64,000 nucleotides of DNA from Peptoniphilaceae bacterium (GTDB lineage Bacteria; Bacillota; Clostridia; Tissierellales; Peptoniphilaceae): positions 62,001 to 126,000 of the forward strand of contig CAJUSY010000023.1 in NCBI GenBank assembly GCA_910589545.1, in the 5' to 3' direction. This document shows positions 8,815 to 17,759 of this stretch, one piece after another. A program made the translations under genes and the position numbers. How positions within the stretch are numbered: position 1 is the first letter of the stretch; each line of letters opens with the position of its first letter. The notes beneath the pieces are model-generated. The model did not search any database. It was not told where the DNA came from and saw only the letters and a program-made list of their open reading frames with translations.

Positions 8815-9434
8815 TTTGCACCTCTCACGTATTTGTTCTTCTTTTCTTTTATGTATTGAATTCCATTAGGATATCTCAACAAATTTCTGTTAGGGATGGA
8901 TTTTATAAGGAAATACACTGCAAATGAAGTCAAAAACTTATCCAAAGTTTCTGTAAGCACAGTTGAACCTATAACAGATTCCCATAATCCTTTTCCTGTT
9001 GCAACCAAAAACGTCGTGATTGCACTTGAACCACTCGCCCCAGTAACACCACCGAAAACCAAAACAGTAATTGGCGCAGATGTAATCATTGCCACAAGCC
9101 AAATAATAACTGCTACTACAAATGTTTTTGCTGGAGTCTTGAACATTGCCTTCTTTCCACAAATCCCTGCAACCAAACCAATCGCACCACTTACGATCAT
9201 GTATGGTAGTTGCGTAGGGTTAGTAACAGATGTCACGATGTTTGTGACAACACCTGTAAGAAAACCAATCCATGGTCCGCACAATACACCTGTGAATACA
9301 GTTCCTATAACATCCAAATAAACCGGTAATTTTAATGCTGCAGTCAAATTTGCACCAACAAAATTGATAGCTATACCAAGCGGAATTAGTAAAATTACCG
9401 ATAAGTTATAGCTCATCTTAGATTTAGATTTCAT
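8811..9434 (-). CDS. ECF transporter substrate-binding (S) component
   Basis: 207 residues, about six hydrophobic helices, no signal peptide. It carries the LDVIGTVFTGVLCGPW motif also seen, slightly changed, in the second S component of this window (59375-59914), so the two are clearly homologous. First gene of an S-T-A-A-nucleoside hydrolase operon with AGGAGG 5 bases before the ATG. Substrate is not readable from sequence; the downstream nucleoside hydrolase points to a nucleoside or modified nucleoside (inference). No classical riboswitch is visible in the 135 bases upstream. Confidence 0.85.
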   Translation of the reverse strand: MKSKSKMSYNLSVILLIPLGIAINFVGANLTAALKLPVYLDVIGTVFTGVLCGPWIGFLTGVVTNIVTSVTNPTQLPYMIVSGAIGLVAGICGKKAMFKTPAKTFVVAVIIWLVAMITSAPITVLVFGGVTGASGSSAITTFLVATGKGLWESVIGSTVLTETLDKFLTSFAVYFLIKSIPNRNLLRYPNGIQYIKEKKNKYVRGAK

Positions 9435-9569
9435 AAATTCCTCCTATAAATTTTACGAAAAAACTTTTCGCGTTGAATAAATTTTATCATAATACGGCCA
9501 ATTAATAAATCATTTTTCGTTAAAAATATTAACAAGAATTTTGTGATACTAAAATATTTAATTCAAAAC

Positions 9570-9980
9570 TTACAAAACTCTTAGCATACCCTTCTTTTTA
9601 GGAAATTGTTTGAAATGAAATTTTTCGTAAAATGCATCGTAAGGAGTGTTCGCCAACAAAATAATGTAGCTATCTTCATCATAATTTTCGTCCAAGTATT
9701 TGTTAATCTCATTCATTAAAACTCTTCCCAAACCATTTTTCTGATAGCTTGAATCCACCATCACATCAGTAACCACAAGACTAATCGCACCATCTCCAAC
9801 AACCCTTGCCATTGCAATCAACTTATCCCCATCATAAATCGATGTAATGAAAAGAGAATTTTCTATTGCAACCTTCGCATTCTCCTTCGATTTTTTATTT
9901 CCTATACCAGATTTTTCACGCAATTCGTTGTAATCATCTGGACTAACTGCTGCATTTTTTATAACGTATTTTGTATTCAT
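9570..9980 (-). CDS. GNAT family N-acetyltransferase
   Basis: 136 residues with the GNAT fold order: a conserved VVTDVMVDSSYQKNGLGRVLM segment around 88-108 that includes the acetyl-CoA pyrophosphate-binding Q-x-x-G-x-G/L motif (QKNGLG), and a C-terminal YEKFHFK segment typical of the last strand. Cytoplasmic acyl-transfer enzyme; the substrate cannot be read. It stands alone between the ECF operon and the regulator gene on the minus strand. Confidence 0.85.
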   Translation of the reverse strand: MNTKYVIKNAAVSPDDYNELREKSGIGNKKSKENAKVAIENSLFITSIYDGDKLIAMARVVGDGAISLVVTDVMVDSSYQKNGLGRVLMNEINKYLDENYDEDSYIILLANTPYDAFYEKFHFKQFPKKKGMLRVL

Positions 9981-10023
9981 AATTCACCTCACTAATATTA
10001 TCTATTATTTTTCTAAATTTTAC

Positions 10024-10058
10024 AAAAAAAGAGATATCAGCTACATGCCAATATCTCT
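10024..10058 (-). terminator. Intrinsic terminator after the XRE regulator gene
   Basis: AGAGATAT (10058-10051 on minus) pairs with ATATCTCT (10037-10030) and is followed by seven T on the minus strand. Confidence 0.8.
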
Positions 10059-10063
10059 AAGGT

Positions 10064-10360
10064 TTATTTTGAAATTAGTGTATTCTTTTTGACAAATTCA
10101 ATTTTCAAATCCATTCCCAAGCCATCAGCTAGTCTTTTCAAAAGATTTATACTTGGGTTTCTGGTTCCATTTTCTAATTTGCTAATGTCTGATTGATCAA
10201 TTCCAGTTTTTTCTGATAATTGCTTTTGTGTTAAGTTTTGAGATGTTCTTGCAGAAACTATTGCTCTTATAATATCCATATCTGGTTGAATGTTTTTATA
10301 TTCATTTGCAAATTCTTTATCTTCTAATTGTTCTTTTAAATAATTATCAAAAGTCTTCAT
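10064..10360 (-). CDS. HigA-type helix-turn-helix antitoxin/regulator (orphan)
   Basis: 98 residues from the ATG at 10360 (AAAGGAC is 5 bases upstream). An N-terminal segment beginning MKTFDNYLKEQL is typical of HigA/XRE antitoxins of RelE/HigB pairs. The Cro/C1 HTH domain spans about 32-86, with the recognition part LSEKTGIDQSDISKLENG. Its start overlaps the last codons of a toxin remnant (10347-10436). The complete toxin gene is gone, so this is an orphan DNA-binding antitoxin that could have been kept as a regulator. Confidence 0.8.
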   Translation of the reverse strand: MKTFDNYLKEQLEDKEFANEYKNIQPDMDIIRAIVSARTSQNLTQKQLSEKTGIDQSDISKLENGTRNPSINLLKRLADGLGMDLKIEFVKKNTLISK

Positions 10361-10436
10361 TTTTTGTCCTTTCCATAAAATCATCTCTGTATTTTTTTGC
10401 TTTTTGAATTTCAGACCTCAACTTTTCAGTTTCTAC
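10347..10436 (-). pseudogene. Remnant of a HigB/RelE-type toxin gene (C-terminal end only)
   Basis: Reading the minus strand in frame to a TGA at 10349-10347 gives 29 residues, including the segment EIQKAKKYRDDFMER. This is the characteristic C-terminal helix of phage Gp49-like/HigB toxins encoded just before HigA. A stop codon (TAA near 10451) lies upstream in the same frame and no start or RNase core remains. The overlap of its stop with the antitoxin start keeps the classic HigBA arrangement. Family call rests on this short tail and the position. Confidence 0.55.
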
Positions 10437-10489
10437 TATAATACTAATTTATGTTATATATCCCATATTGTCAATTGAATTTTCTTATA

Positions 10490-10511
10490 AAAATAAGCGC
10501 TATAATAGCGC
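10490..10511 (-). terminator. Intrinsic terminator after tex
   Basis: Perfect palindrome GCGCTAT-A-ATAGCGC (10497-10511), followed on the minus strand by TTATTTTTAT, 6 bases past the tex stop. Confidence 0.7.
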
Positions 10512-10516
10512 CCATT

Positions 10517-12610
10517 TTATAACTTCATCGACAAGGAAACCAATCCTCTTTCTTTATCTATTCCAATTATTTTTACTTTTACGGTGTCACTTACTTCGCA
10601 CACTTCTCTTGGGTTTTTGATGTAGGAGTCACTCATTTTGGATATGTGGCACAATCCATCTTCTTTTATTCCGATGTCTATGAATGCTCCGAAGTCCACG
10701 ACATTTCTAACCGTTCCTGTGACTATCATTCCTTCTTCCAAATCGTCGATCGACAATACGTCTTGTCGTAGAACTGGTTTTGGCATTTCATCGCGTGGAT
10801 CTCTTCCTGGTTTTTTGAGTTCTTGGATTATATCGTGCAAAGTTGGCTCTCCCACTTCCAATTCTTCAGAAATTTTCTTCACATCAATATCTTCCAAATC
10901 GTATTTCATGATTTGTTTTGCGATTTCGTAACTTTCTGGGTGAACTTCTGTATTATCCAATATTTCTTCGCTTTCAGGTATTCTCAAAAATCCTGCACAT
11001 TGTACGAATGCTTTTGGTCCAATTCCTTTTACTTTCAAGATTTCTTGGCGATTAGTGAATGGTCCGTTTTCTATTTTGTAATCTACGATGTTTTTCGCAG
11101 TTGTTTTTGTAATTCCCGATACGTAATTCAAAAGCGCAGAGCTTGCTGTGTTGATGTTGACACCAACTGTGTTTACGCAATCTTCTACAACTTCTTCAAG
11201 TGATGATTTTAATTTCTTTTGGTTAACGTCGTGTTGATATTGACCTACACCTATTGATTGTGGTGAGATTTTGACTAATTCTGCCAATGGATCTTGGATA
11301 CGACGTGCGATTGAGATTGCTCCTCTGATGGTTACATCTAAATCTGGGAATTCTTCAATCGCAAGCTTTGATGCAGAATAAATACTTGCCCCTGCTTCAT
11401 TTACGATTGCATAGAAGATTTCTTCATCGATTTGCGCTAACAAATCAGATACGTATTTTTCTGTTTCACGAGAAGCTGTTCCATTTCCGATTGCGATTAA
11501 TTTTACGTTGTATTTGTCGATAAAATCCTTCAAAGTTTCATCTGCTCTTTGGATTTGTTTTCTTGCATCAGTTACATAAATTACAGCACTGTCCAAGAAA
11601 TCTCCGTATTCAGAAATAACAGCGACTTTGCAACCAGTTCTAAATCCTGGGTCAAGCCCAATGATTGCAGTTTCTTTGATTGGTGGTTGCATCAAATAAG
11701 GTTTCAAATTGCTTTTGAATACGCCGATTGATTCGTCATCTGCCATTTCCTTCATATTTTGGCGTACTTCTGTCTCAATTGATGGAACGATTAATCTTTT
11801 GTAGCTGTCTTTGACAGCTTTTTCAATCAAATCATAACTTTCAAAATCATTTGCTCGTGCGATTTTTCTCATTATTTTGAAAATATTGTAATCGTCATTC
11901 AACAAGAATGAAACCTTCAAGAAACCTTCTTTTTCGCCTCTTAATACCGCAAGAATCCTGTGTGCTTTCACATCTTTTACTTTTTCTGAATAATCATAGT
12001 ACATCTTGTATGTTCCAGATTCGTCTTCCTTTTTCTCTTCGGTTTTCATAACCCCATCAGTTATGAATGAATTACGAACGATATCTCTGAATATTTTTTG
12101 TTCTGATACAAATTCAGCAATTATGTCCAAGCTTTTGTTAACAGCATCATCAATTGTTTTGATTTCTTCACCATTTACAAATTCTGACGCTTTTTTCTCA
12201 ATTTCAGCCAATGAATGAGTTTTTTCCATTATCATATCAGCCACAGGTTGTAATCCCAATTCAACAGCGATTGAGCCACGAGTTCTTTTCTTAGGCTTGA
12301 ATGGAAGATAAATATCTTCTAATTCCGTCAAAATAGTCGCTTCTTCGATTTGTTTTTTCAAATCTTCTGTGAGTTTTCCTTGTTCGTCGATAAGACGAGT
12401 GATGTCGTCTTTTCTTTCTTGAAGGTTTCTCAAATATGTAAGCCTATCGTTTAATTGTCTCAACGTTTCGTCGGTCAAATTCCCAGTGATTTCTTTTCTG
12501 TATCTGGCGATAAATGGAATCGTATTTCCCTCATCTAATAATTCAACTGTCTTAACAACGTTATCATATTTTATGTCTAATTCTTCTGATAATTTTTGTA
12601 GTATATTCAT
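10517..12610 (-). CDS. tex: Tex-family RNA-binding transcription accessory protein
   Basis: 697 residues, normal for Tex. N-terminal helical domain beginning with the LSEELDI segment and the FIARYRKE motif, a YqgF/RuvC-like domain (about 310-430, with IIGLDPGFRTGCK), helix-hairpin-helix pairs (about 470-560, NINTASSALL and KVKGIGPKAF) and a C-terminal S1 RNA-binding domain (about 625-697, GMIVTGTVRNVVDFGAF). A soluble nucleic acid-binding protein implicated in transcription and RNA decay in other bacteria. Single gene with its own terminator. Confidence 0.95.
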   Translation of the reverse strand: MNILQKLSEELDIKYDNVVKTVELLDEGNTIPFIARYRKEITGNLTDETLRQLNDRLTYLRNLQERKDDITRLIDEQGKLTEDLKKQIEEATILTELEDIYLPFKPKKRTRGSIAVELGLQPVADMIMEKTHSLAEIEKKASEFVNGEEIKTIDDAVNKSLDIIAEFVSEQKIFRDIVRNSFITDGVMKTEEKKEDESGTYKMYYDYSEKVKDVKAHRILAVLRGEKEGFLKVSFLLNDDYNIFKIMRKIARANDFESYDLIEKAVKDSYKRLIVPSIETEVRQNMKEMADDESIGVFKSNLKPYLMQPPIKETAIIGLDPGFRTGCKVAVISEYGDFLDSAVIYVTDARKQIQRADETLKDFIDKYNVKLIAIGNGTASRETEKYVSDLLAQIDEEIFYAIVNEAGASIYSASKLAIEEFPDLDVTIRGAISIARRIQDPLAELVKISPQSIGVGQYQHDVNQKKLKSSLEEVVEDCVNTVGVNINTASSALLNYVSGITKTTAKNIVDYKIENGPFTNRQEILKVKGIGPKAFVQCAGFLRIPESEEILDNTEVHPESYEIAKQIMKYDLEDIDVKKISEELEVGEPTLHDIIQELKKPGRDPRDEMPKPVLRQDVLSIDDLEEGMIVTGTVRNVVDFGAFIDIGIKEDGLCHISKMSDSYIKNPREVCEVSDTVKVKIIGIDKERGLVSLSMKL

Positions 12611-12700
12611 TCTCTTCCTTCTCTTTTAATAAACTATAATCTATATTTTAACATTATTTTATTTATTTTTCCACATTAAAGCAATTTGCACCCAAATTTC

Positions 12701-12728
12701 AAAAACCATCAAGCAAAACACTTGATGG
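12701..12728 (-). terminator. Intrinsic terminator after the small membrane protein gene
   Basis: CCATCAAG/CTTGATGG (12706-12713 with 12721-12728) and a run of T on the minus strand. Confidence 0.8.
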
Positions 12729-12737
12729 CTTAATTGA

Positions 12738-13145
12738 TTATGATTTAAATAATTTGGCGTTTTTTTCTTTTTCTAATTGTTCCAAGAAAATCTCTTTTTG
12801 AATCAAGTGAGTTTTTCTGATGGAACCTGCTATGTCTGCTACTAACATAAAAATCGTTGCCGCTGACACGTAATAAAAATCGATAAATGAGTATTCGATG
12901 AATCCTCTGGATGGCGGTGTAAGTTGTCCAATGAAAAGCATCATAAATATCGCTACAAATACAATTGTAAAATTGAATTTGAAAATAAATCCATGAAAAT
13001 ATCCAAGAACTACTGCTATTGCCAAGAATATCATCAAACAATGGTCAATCAAAAATCCATGCGCATGAGACAATGTGTATCTGATGAGTATCATGAACAA
13101 TATGTAAATCAACGAATAAATAATAAGCTTTGTGTTTTTTGACAT
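12738..13145 (-). CDS. Small integral membrane protein of unknown function
   Basis: 135 residues with four hydrophobic segments (about 7-24, 33-50, 54-72, 85-108) and a charged C-terminal tail rich in Lys and Glu. Not recognised. It has GGAG before the ATG and its own terminator, and is transcribed divergently from the uridine kinase gene. No catalytic motif is visible. Confidence 0.7.
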   Translation of the reverse strand: MSKNTKLIIYSLIYILFMILIRYTLSHAHGFLIDHCLMIFLAIAVVLGYFHGFIFKFNFTIVFVAIFMMLFIGQLTPPSRGFIEYSFIDFYYVSAATIFMLVADIAGSIRKTHLIQKEIFLEQLEKEKNAKLFKS

Positions 13146-13304
13146 TTCAAATCTCCTTTTGTTAAAACATTTTCCGTGATTGTGATTTGTCTGTGATTTT
13201 CGTAAAGTTTGTAATAAAATTTACAAAATAACACATTTCAATATTATTTTAGCACAATTTATAATTTTATTCTACAAATAATTAAAAGGTTATCCTACTT
13301 TTTC

Positions 13305-13333
13305 TTGAAAATTTGTAAAATTTATATTAAAAT
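13305..13333 (+). promoter_or_regulatory. Predicted promoter of the uridine kinase gene
   Basis: TTGAAA (13305-13310), 17 bases, TAAAAT (13328-13333), about 20 bases before the ribosome site TAGGAGG. Confidence 0.6.
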
Positions 13334-13356
13334 TAACTAATAACTAGGAGGCTAAT

Positions 13357-13965
13357 ATGAAACCATATATTGTGGGAGTCGCAGGTGGAAGTGCTTCAGG
13401 TAAGACTGAAATCGTGAAGACTTTGAAAAAACATTTTGAAGATAAAATAGAAATTATTGAACACGACAATTATTACTTTGCTCATGATAATTTCACTATG
13501 GATGAACGTGCAAGGTTGAATTACGATCATCCCCAAGCTTTTGAAACGGATTTGTTGATTGAACACGTTAAAAAAATTATAAATAATGAAGAAATTGACA
13601 TTCCAACTTACGATTTTACCGTTCACACTAGAAGCTCTGATACTTTGAAGAAAAGTCCAAAGCCAATTGTGATTGTAGAAGGAATTTTGGTTTTGGAGAA
13701 CGAAGAGCTTCGCAATTTAATGGATATGAAAGTCTTCGTGGATTGCGATGGAGATGTCAGACTTAAAAGAAGAATTACAAGAGACTTGGTCGAAAGAAAC
13801 AGAACTATTGAATCGATTTTGACTCAATATATGGAAACTGTTAAGCCAATGCATGAGCTTTTTGTGGAACCTAGTAAGAAATTTGCCGATTTGATTGTGC
13901 CAAAGGGTGGCAAGAACAAGGTTGCTATCGATGTTCTTATCAATCATTTGGCTACGAAATTATAA
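13357..13965 (+). CDS. udk: Uridine kinase
   Basis: Phosphorylates uridine/cytidine to the monophosphate in pyrimidine salvage. 202 residues, the usual size. P-loop GGSASGKTE at 10-18, the nucleoside-binding HDNYYF segment near 40, YDHPQAFETD near 58 and the lid with RRITRDLVERNRT near 132-144 are all typical of the uridine kinase/PRK family. Strong AGGAGG ribosome site 8 bases upstream. Monocistronic; the tyrS T-box leader follows. Confidence 0.92.
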   Translation: MKPYIVGVAGGSASGKTEIVKTLKKHFEDKIEIIEHDNYYFAHDNFTMDERARLNYDHPQAFETDLLIEHVKKIINNEEIDIPTYDFTVHTRSSDTLKKSPKPIVIVEGILVLENEELRNLMDMKVFVDCDGDVRLKRRITRDLVERNRTIESILTQYMETVKPMHELFVEPSKKFADLIVPKGGKNKVAIDVLINHLATKL

Positions 13966-13984
13966 AAAAAGCATTTTGCTATTG

Positions 13985-14172
13985 ACTAGAATTAGTTTCT
14001 AGTATAAAATTTTAATAACTCAATAGAAAATTATGATTGTGACCAGTACCGATTTTTCGGGAATTACAACACATGAGTTTTCAAGGTAGTTTCATACTTT
14101 GCATGGAACATAAGCTTTTGATAAGAAAGGTGGTACCGCGTAGATTCGCCCTTTCATTTCAAGAGTTTTTTT
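13985..14172 (+). promoter_or_regulatory. T-box leader controlling tyrS
   Basis: Upstream of tyrS the leader contains the T-box core AAGGTGGTACCGCG (about 14127-14140), which pairs with uncharged tRNA acceptor ends, followed by CGCCCTTTC that completes the antiterminator. A competing terminator pairs CTTTTGATAAGAAAGG with CCTTTCATTTCAAGAG and ends in a T run (about 14164-14170). A TAC triplet in GACCAGTACC (about 14041-14050) could be the tyrosine specifier, but I cannot prove the loop. Uncharged tRNA-Tyr should relieve termination. Confidence 0.88.
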
Positions 14173-14190
14173 ATTTTATAGGAGGAGTTT

Positions 14191-15438
14191 ATGATTAATT
14201 ACGAATTTGAACATGAAAATGTGTACGACGAATTGGTAGCGCGTGGATATTTTGAACAAGCTACATACGAAGATGAATTGAAAGATTTACTCGGAAAAGA
14301 AAGAGTTCCATTTTACATTGGATTTGATGCGACTGCAGATAGTTTGACTATTGGCCATTTTATTCAATTGATGGTTATGATGAGAATGCAAGCTCACGGT
14401 CACATTCCTATTTGTCTTCTAGGTGGCGGAACTACAATGATTGGTGATCCTTCTGGCCGTAACGATATGAGAAGTATTATGACTAAGGAAGTTATCGACG
14501 AAAACGCGAGAAGATTTTATTCTCAAATGACAAGATTCATCGATTTTGGTGATGATAAGGCTTATATTGAAAACAACAAGAATTGGTTGTTGAATTTGAA
14601 TTTCTTGGAATTCATGAGAGAAATCGGCGTTCATTTTTCTGTAAATCAAATGTTGACTTTGGAAAGTTACAAAAACAGAATGAAAAAAGGTCTAACATTT
14701 TTTGAATTTAGTTATATGTTGATGCAATCATACGATTATTTGGTATTGTACAGAAAATACGGTTGTAAATTACAAATGGGTGGTTCTGATCAATGGTCTA
14801 ATATTTTGGGCGGATACGATTTGGTTAGAAAATTGGAAAATGACAAAGTTTATGCTATGACTTTTAAGCTTTTAACTACTGCTGACGGAGTGAAAATGGG
14901 TAAATCACAAAAAGGCGCTGTGTGGTTGGACGAAAACAAAACAACTCCTTACGATTTGTTCCAATACATGAGAAATGTAGACGACAGAGATGTTGAAAAA
15001 TTTTTGTTGATGTTGACATTCTTGCCAACTGAAGAATGCAAGAGACTTGGTAGCTTAGAGGGAAGTGACATCAATAAAGCTAAGGAAGTTTTGGCATTTG
15101 AAGTGTGCAAATTAGTTCACGGAGAAGAAAAAGCAGAAGAAGCCCGTCAAACAGCAAATGCTTTGTTCAATTCAAATGCTGTTGATGAAAATATGCCAAC
15201 AACTGAAATGAAACCTTTGGATTTTGAAAATGGAATTGGTTTGTTGAATTTGTTGACAATGACAGGACTTACTCAATCAAACAGTGAAGCGCGTAGACTT
15301 GTAACTCAAAACGGAATTTCTGTTAATGACAAGAAGGAAGCTGATCCAAAAAGAATTGTAACAATTCACGATTTTAACGACGATGAACTTATTATAAAAA
15401 AAGGTAAAAAAGTATATCACAGAGTAAAATTAGTATAA
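14191..15438 (+). CDS. tyrS: Tyrosyl-tRNA synthetase
   Basis: Class I synthetase that charges tRNA-Tyr. 415 residues. Substrate pocket YIGFDATADSLTIGHF contains the HIGH-type motif (TIGHF); the second signature is KMGKS (about 236-240), the tyrosine-recognition segment GGSDQWSNI is near 197, and the C-terminal S4-like RNA-binding domain (about 350-415) carries SEARRLVTQNGISVN. GGAGGAG lies 5 bases before the ATG. Controlled by the T-box upstream. Confidence 0.96.
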   Translation: MINYEFEHENVYDELVARGYFEQATYEDELKDLLGKERVPFYIGFDATADSLTIGHFIQLMVMMRMQAHGHIPICLLGGGTTMIGDPSGRNDMRSIMTKEVIDENARRFYSQMTRFIDFGDDKAYIENNKNWLLNLNFLEFMREIGVHFSVNQMLTLESYKNRMKKGLTFFEFSYMLMQSYDYLVLYRKYGCKLQMGGSDQWSNILGGYDLVRKLENDKVYAMTFKLLTTADGVKMGKSQKGAVWLDENKTTPYDLFQYMRNVDDRDVEKFLLMLTFLPTEECKRLGSLEGSDINKAKEVLAFEVCKLVHGEEKAEEARQTANALFNSNAVDENMPTTEMKPLDFENGIGLLNLLTMTGLTQSNSEARRLVTQNGISVNDKKEADPKRIVTIHDFNDDELIIKKGKKVYHRVKLV

Positions 15439-15458
15439 TGTAGAATTAAATTAACTGA

Positions 15459-15507
15459 AAACCCCACGTAGATTTTGAATTGATTTTCAAAGTTTGTCGG
15501 GGTTTTT
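15459..15507 (+). terminator. Intrinsic terminator after tyrS
   Basis: ACCCC ... GGGGT long hairpin with an inner stem TTTTGAA/TTTTCAAA, ending in a run of T. Confidence 0.75.
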
Positions 15508-15549
15508 GTGTTATAATTAAGTAAATTTAGAATATTTGTGGAGGTACAA

Positions 15550-17073
15550 ATGAAAAAACTATTCAAGTTTTTAACTAGTAGAATAATGCTTTTGGCAATT
15601 GTTTTTATAATTCAAATTTCGCTATTAGTTTATTTGATTCTAAGTTTTCAAAGAAATTTCGTATACGTTTATACTTTGAACATTATAATATCGTTCGCTT
15701 TTACAATAATGGTTGTCAACACCGACGTCAATCCAAGTTTTAAATTGGGCTGGCTCATTCCTATATGGATATTTCCGTTGTTTGGAGCGGTGTTCTATTT
15801 GTTTTTCAGACGAAACAGATTCGTACGTGCACAACAAAGACGAATGGATACGATAAGCTCAACATTTAACAATAATATTTTGTCAAACGGTAATGTAATC
15901 GACGAACTTGAAGGAGACTCCAAGTCCATTGCAACTTACATAAACACAACGGCTAATGCTCCTGTTTTTTCGAAAACGAGTTCGAAATATTTAAAAAACG
16001 GCGAAGTTTTCTTTGAATATTTGATGGAAGATTTGAAAAACGCAAAGGATTATATTTTCTTGGAATTTTTCATTATCGAAGAAGGATACATGTTCAATAA
16101 TATTTTGGAAGTTTTGGAACAAAAAGTAAAAGAGGGAGTCGACGTCAGGATTTTGTACGACGATCTCGGCTGCATCACCAAACTTTCACGTAGATATTAC
16201 AACAAACTGCAAGAAAAAGGAATCAAAGTTCATATTTTCAATAAAATAAGAGTTCTTCCAATGCCCCGTCACAATAATAGAGACCATAGAAAAATCGTCG
16301 TTATTGACGGGAAAGTCGCTTACACTGGCGGATTTAATTTGGCAGATGAATATATGAATAAAATCCAAAGATTTGGATATTGGAAAGACACTGGAATTAG
16401 AGTTACTGGTGATAGTGTGTGGTCATTTACTATAATGTTTTTGTCTATTTGGGAATTGTACGACGACGAAGAACTCGACTACAAATATTACTTCGAAAAA
16501 ACTGTTCCTGATGTTTCCGAAAACGAAGGTTTTTGTCAACCATACACAGATTCTCCATTAGATGATACCCCCGTTGGAAAGGGTGCGTATATGCAATTAT
16601 TATCACGTTCCAGAAAATATTTCTACATCACAACACCATACTTAATCCCTTCTGATGACATGATAGACTCACTTAGAGATGCGGCTTTAAGTGGTGTCGA
16701 TGTTAGAATCATAACTCCAGGAATACCAGATAAAAAATTGGTGTACATGGTAACAAGAACTTACTACAAAACTCTTTTAGAAGCAGGAGTAAGAATTTTC
16801 GAATATACTCCAGGATTTTTGCACGCAAAAAGTTGTGTCACAGATGACAGACACTGTGTAATCGGCTCAATTAATTTGGATTTTAGATCATTGTATCTTC
16901 ACTTTGAGAATGGAGCGATGTACTACGATTCACACATTATTTCCGATTTAAAGGAAGATTTCTTGGAAATGCAATCACAATCACAAGAAATATTCACAAG
17001 ACAATTGGAAAACCAAAGCGTATTTAGAAAAATACTATCCGTAATTCTAAAAGTATTCTCGCCGATGATATGA
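15550..17073 (+). CDS. cls: Cardiolipin synthase
   Basis: Membrane phospholipase-D-family enzyme that condenses two phosphatidylglycerols into cardiolipin. I start at the ATG at 15550 (GGAGG 5 bases upstream; a GTG four codons earlier overlaps that site), giving 507 residues. Two N-terminal transmembrane helices (about 10-32 and 39-59, with WLIPIWIFPLFG after) precede two HKD catalytic motifs: NRDHRKIVVIDG (near 240) and LHAKSCVTDD (near 420). Overlaps the next gene by 4 bases; with it and the lipid kinase it forms a lipid/envelope operon. Confidence 0.93.
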   Translation: MKKLFKFLTSRIMLLAIVFIIQISLLVYLILSFQRNFVYVYTLNIIISFAFTIMVVNTDVNPSFKLGWLIPIWIFPLFGAVFYLFFRRNRFVRAQQRRMDTISSTFNNNILSNGNVIDELEGDSKSIATYINTTANAPVFSKTSSKYLKNGEVFFEYLMEDLKNAKDYIFLEFFIIEEGYMFNNILEVLEQKVKEGVDVRILYDDLGCITKLSRRYYNKLQEKGIKVHIFNKIRVLPMPRHNNRDHRKIVVIDGKVAYTGGFNLADEYMNKIQRFGYWKDTGIRVTGDSVWSFTIMFLSIWELYDDEELDYKYYFEKTVPDVSENEGFCQPYTDSPLDDTPVGKGAYMQLLSRSRKYFYITTPYLIPSDDMIDSLRDAALSGVDVRIITPGIPDKKLVYMVTRTYYKTLLEAGVRIFEYTPGFLHAKSCVTDDRHCVIGSINLDFRSLYLHFENGAMYYDSHIISDLKEDFLEMQSQSQEIFTRQLENQSVFRKILSVILKVFSPMI

Positions 17074-17759
17074 TGAAAAGAAATAATTTGATCGATACGT
17101 TAAGGGGATTTGCAATTGTAAACATGGTAATTTACCATTTGCTGTTCGATTTGGTCTACATGGAGAACTTCAAAATTGAATGGTTTGAAAACAAACCAGG
17201 CATGATTTGGGAGAGATTCATCTGCATAAGCTTCATTTTGATATCGGGCTATTGCTTCAATTTATCTCGCAATCACAAGAAACACACCATCACGCTTTTT
17301 ATCGTGGCTATGATTTTGAGTGTGGTGACATATTTCTTCGCAAATGAGTTTTTCATAGTTTTCGGAATAATTCATCTGTTGTTCTTGGCATCATTCATAA
17401 CGATTTTGGTCGACAAATTAACCCTTAATAAAAAAATATTATGTGCCCTATCGTTTGTAATTTTCATTCTAACTTACAAAACAAGCTCTCATCCAATAAA
17501 TATAAGTACGAATCTGTTTAGTTTTATAGGATTCTACAACAACAAGTTTTACAGTGGAGACTATTTCCCATTACTGCCATGGTATTTTATGTATTTAGCG
17601 GGATATTGCACATATGACTTTTTAGATATAAAATTAAATGTGAAGGAAAATATTTTATCTAAAATTGGCAAAAAAAGCTTGATGATTTATATAATTCACC
17701 AACCAATTATAATGATACTTGTACAAATCGTAAAATTTTTAGGGGGATTAAATGAATAA
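17070..17759 (+). CDS. DUF1624/heparan-alpha-glucosaminide N-acetyltransferase-like membrane protein
   Basis: 229 residues with about seven hydrophobic helices. The start LIDTLRGFAIVNMVIYHLLFD is the signature of the DUF1624/HGSNAT and acyltransferase-3-like families, with the His of YHL presumed functional. Ends with a membrane helix and the motif SLMIYIIHQP, also typical. Predicted to transfer an acyl group to an envelope glycan or lipid, but the substrate is unknown. Translationally coupled both to cls (4-base overlap) and to the lipid kinase (8-base overlap). Confidence 0.8.
   Translation: MMKRNNLIDTLRGFAIVNMVIYHLLFDLVYMENFKIEWFENKPGMIWERFICISFILISGYCFNLSRNHKKHTITLFIVAMILSVVTYFFANEFFIVFGIIHLLFLASFITILVDKLTLNKKILCALSFVIFILTYKTSSHPINISTNLFSFIGFYNNKFYSGDYFPLLPWYFMYLAGYCTYDFLDIKLNVKENILSKIGKKSLMIYIIHQPIIMILVQIVKFLGGLNE

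Noticed and set aside
9435..9569. Riboswitch in front of the ECF operon
   Set aside because: Only a promoter-like TATGATAAAAT and a short AT-rich hairpin are visible; no known riboswitch core.
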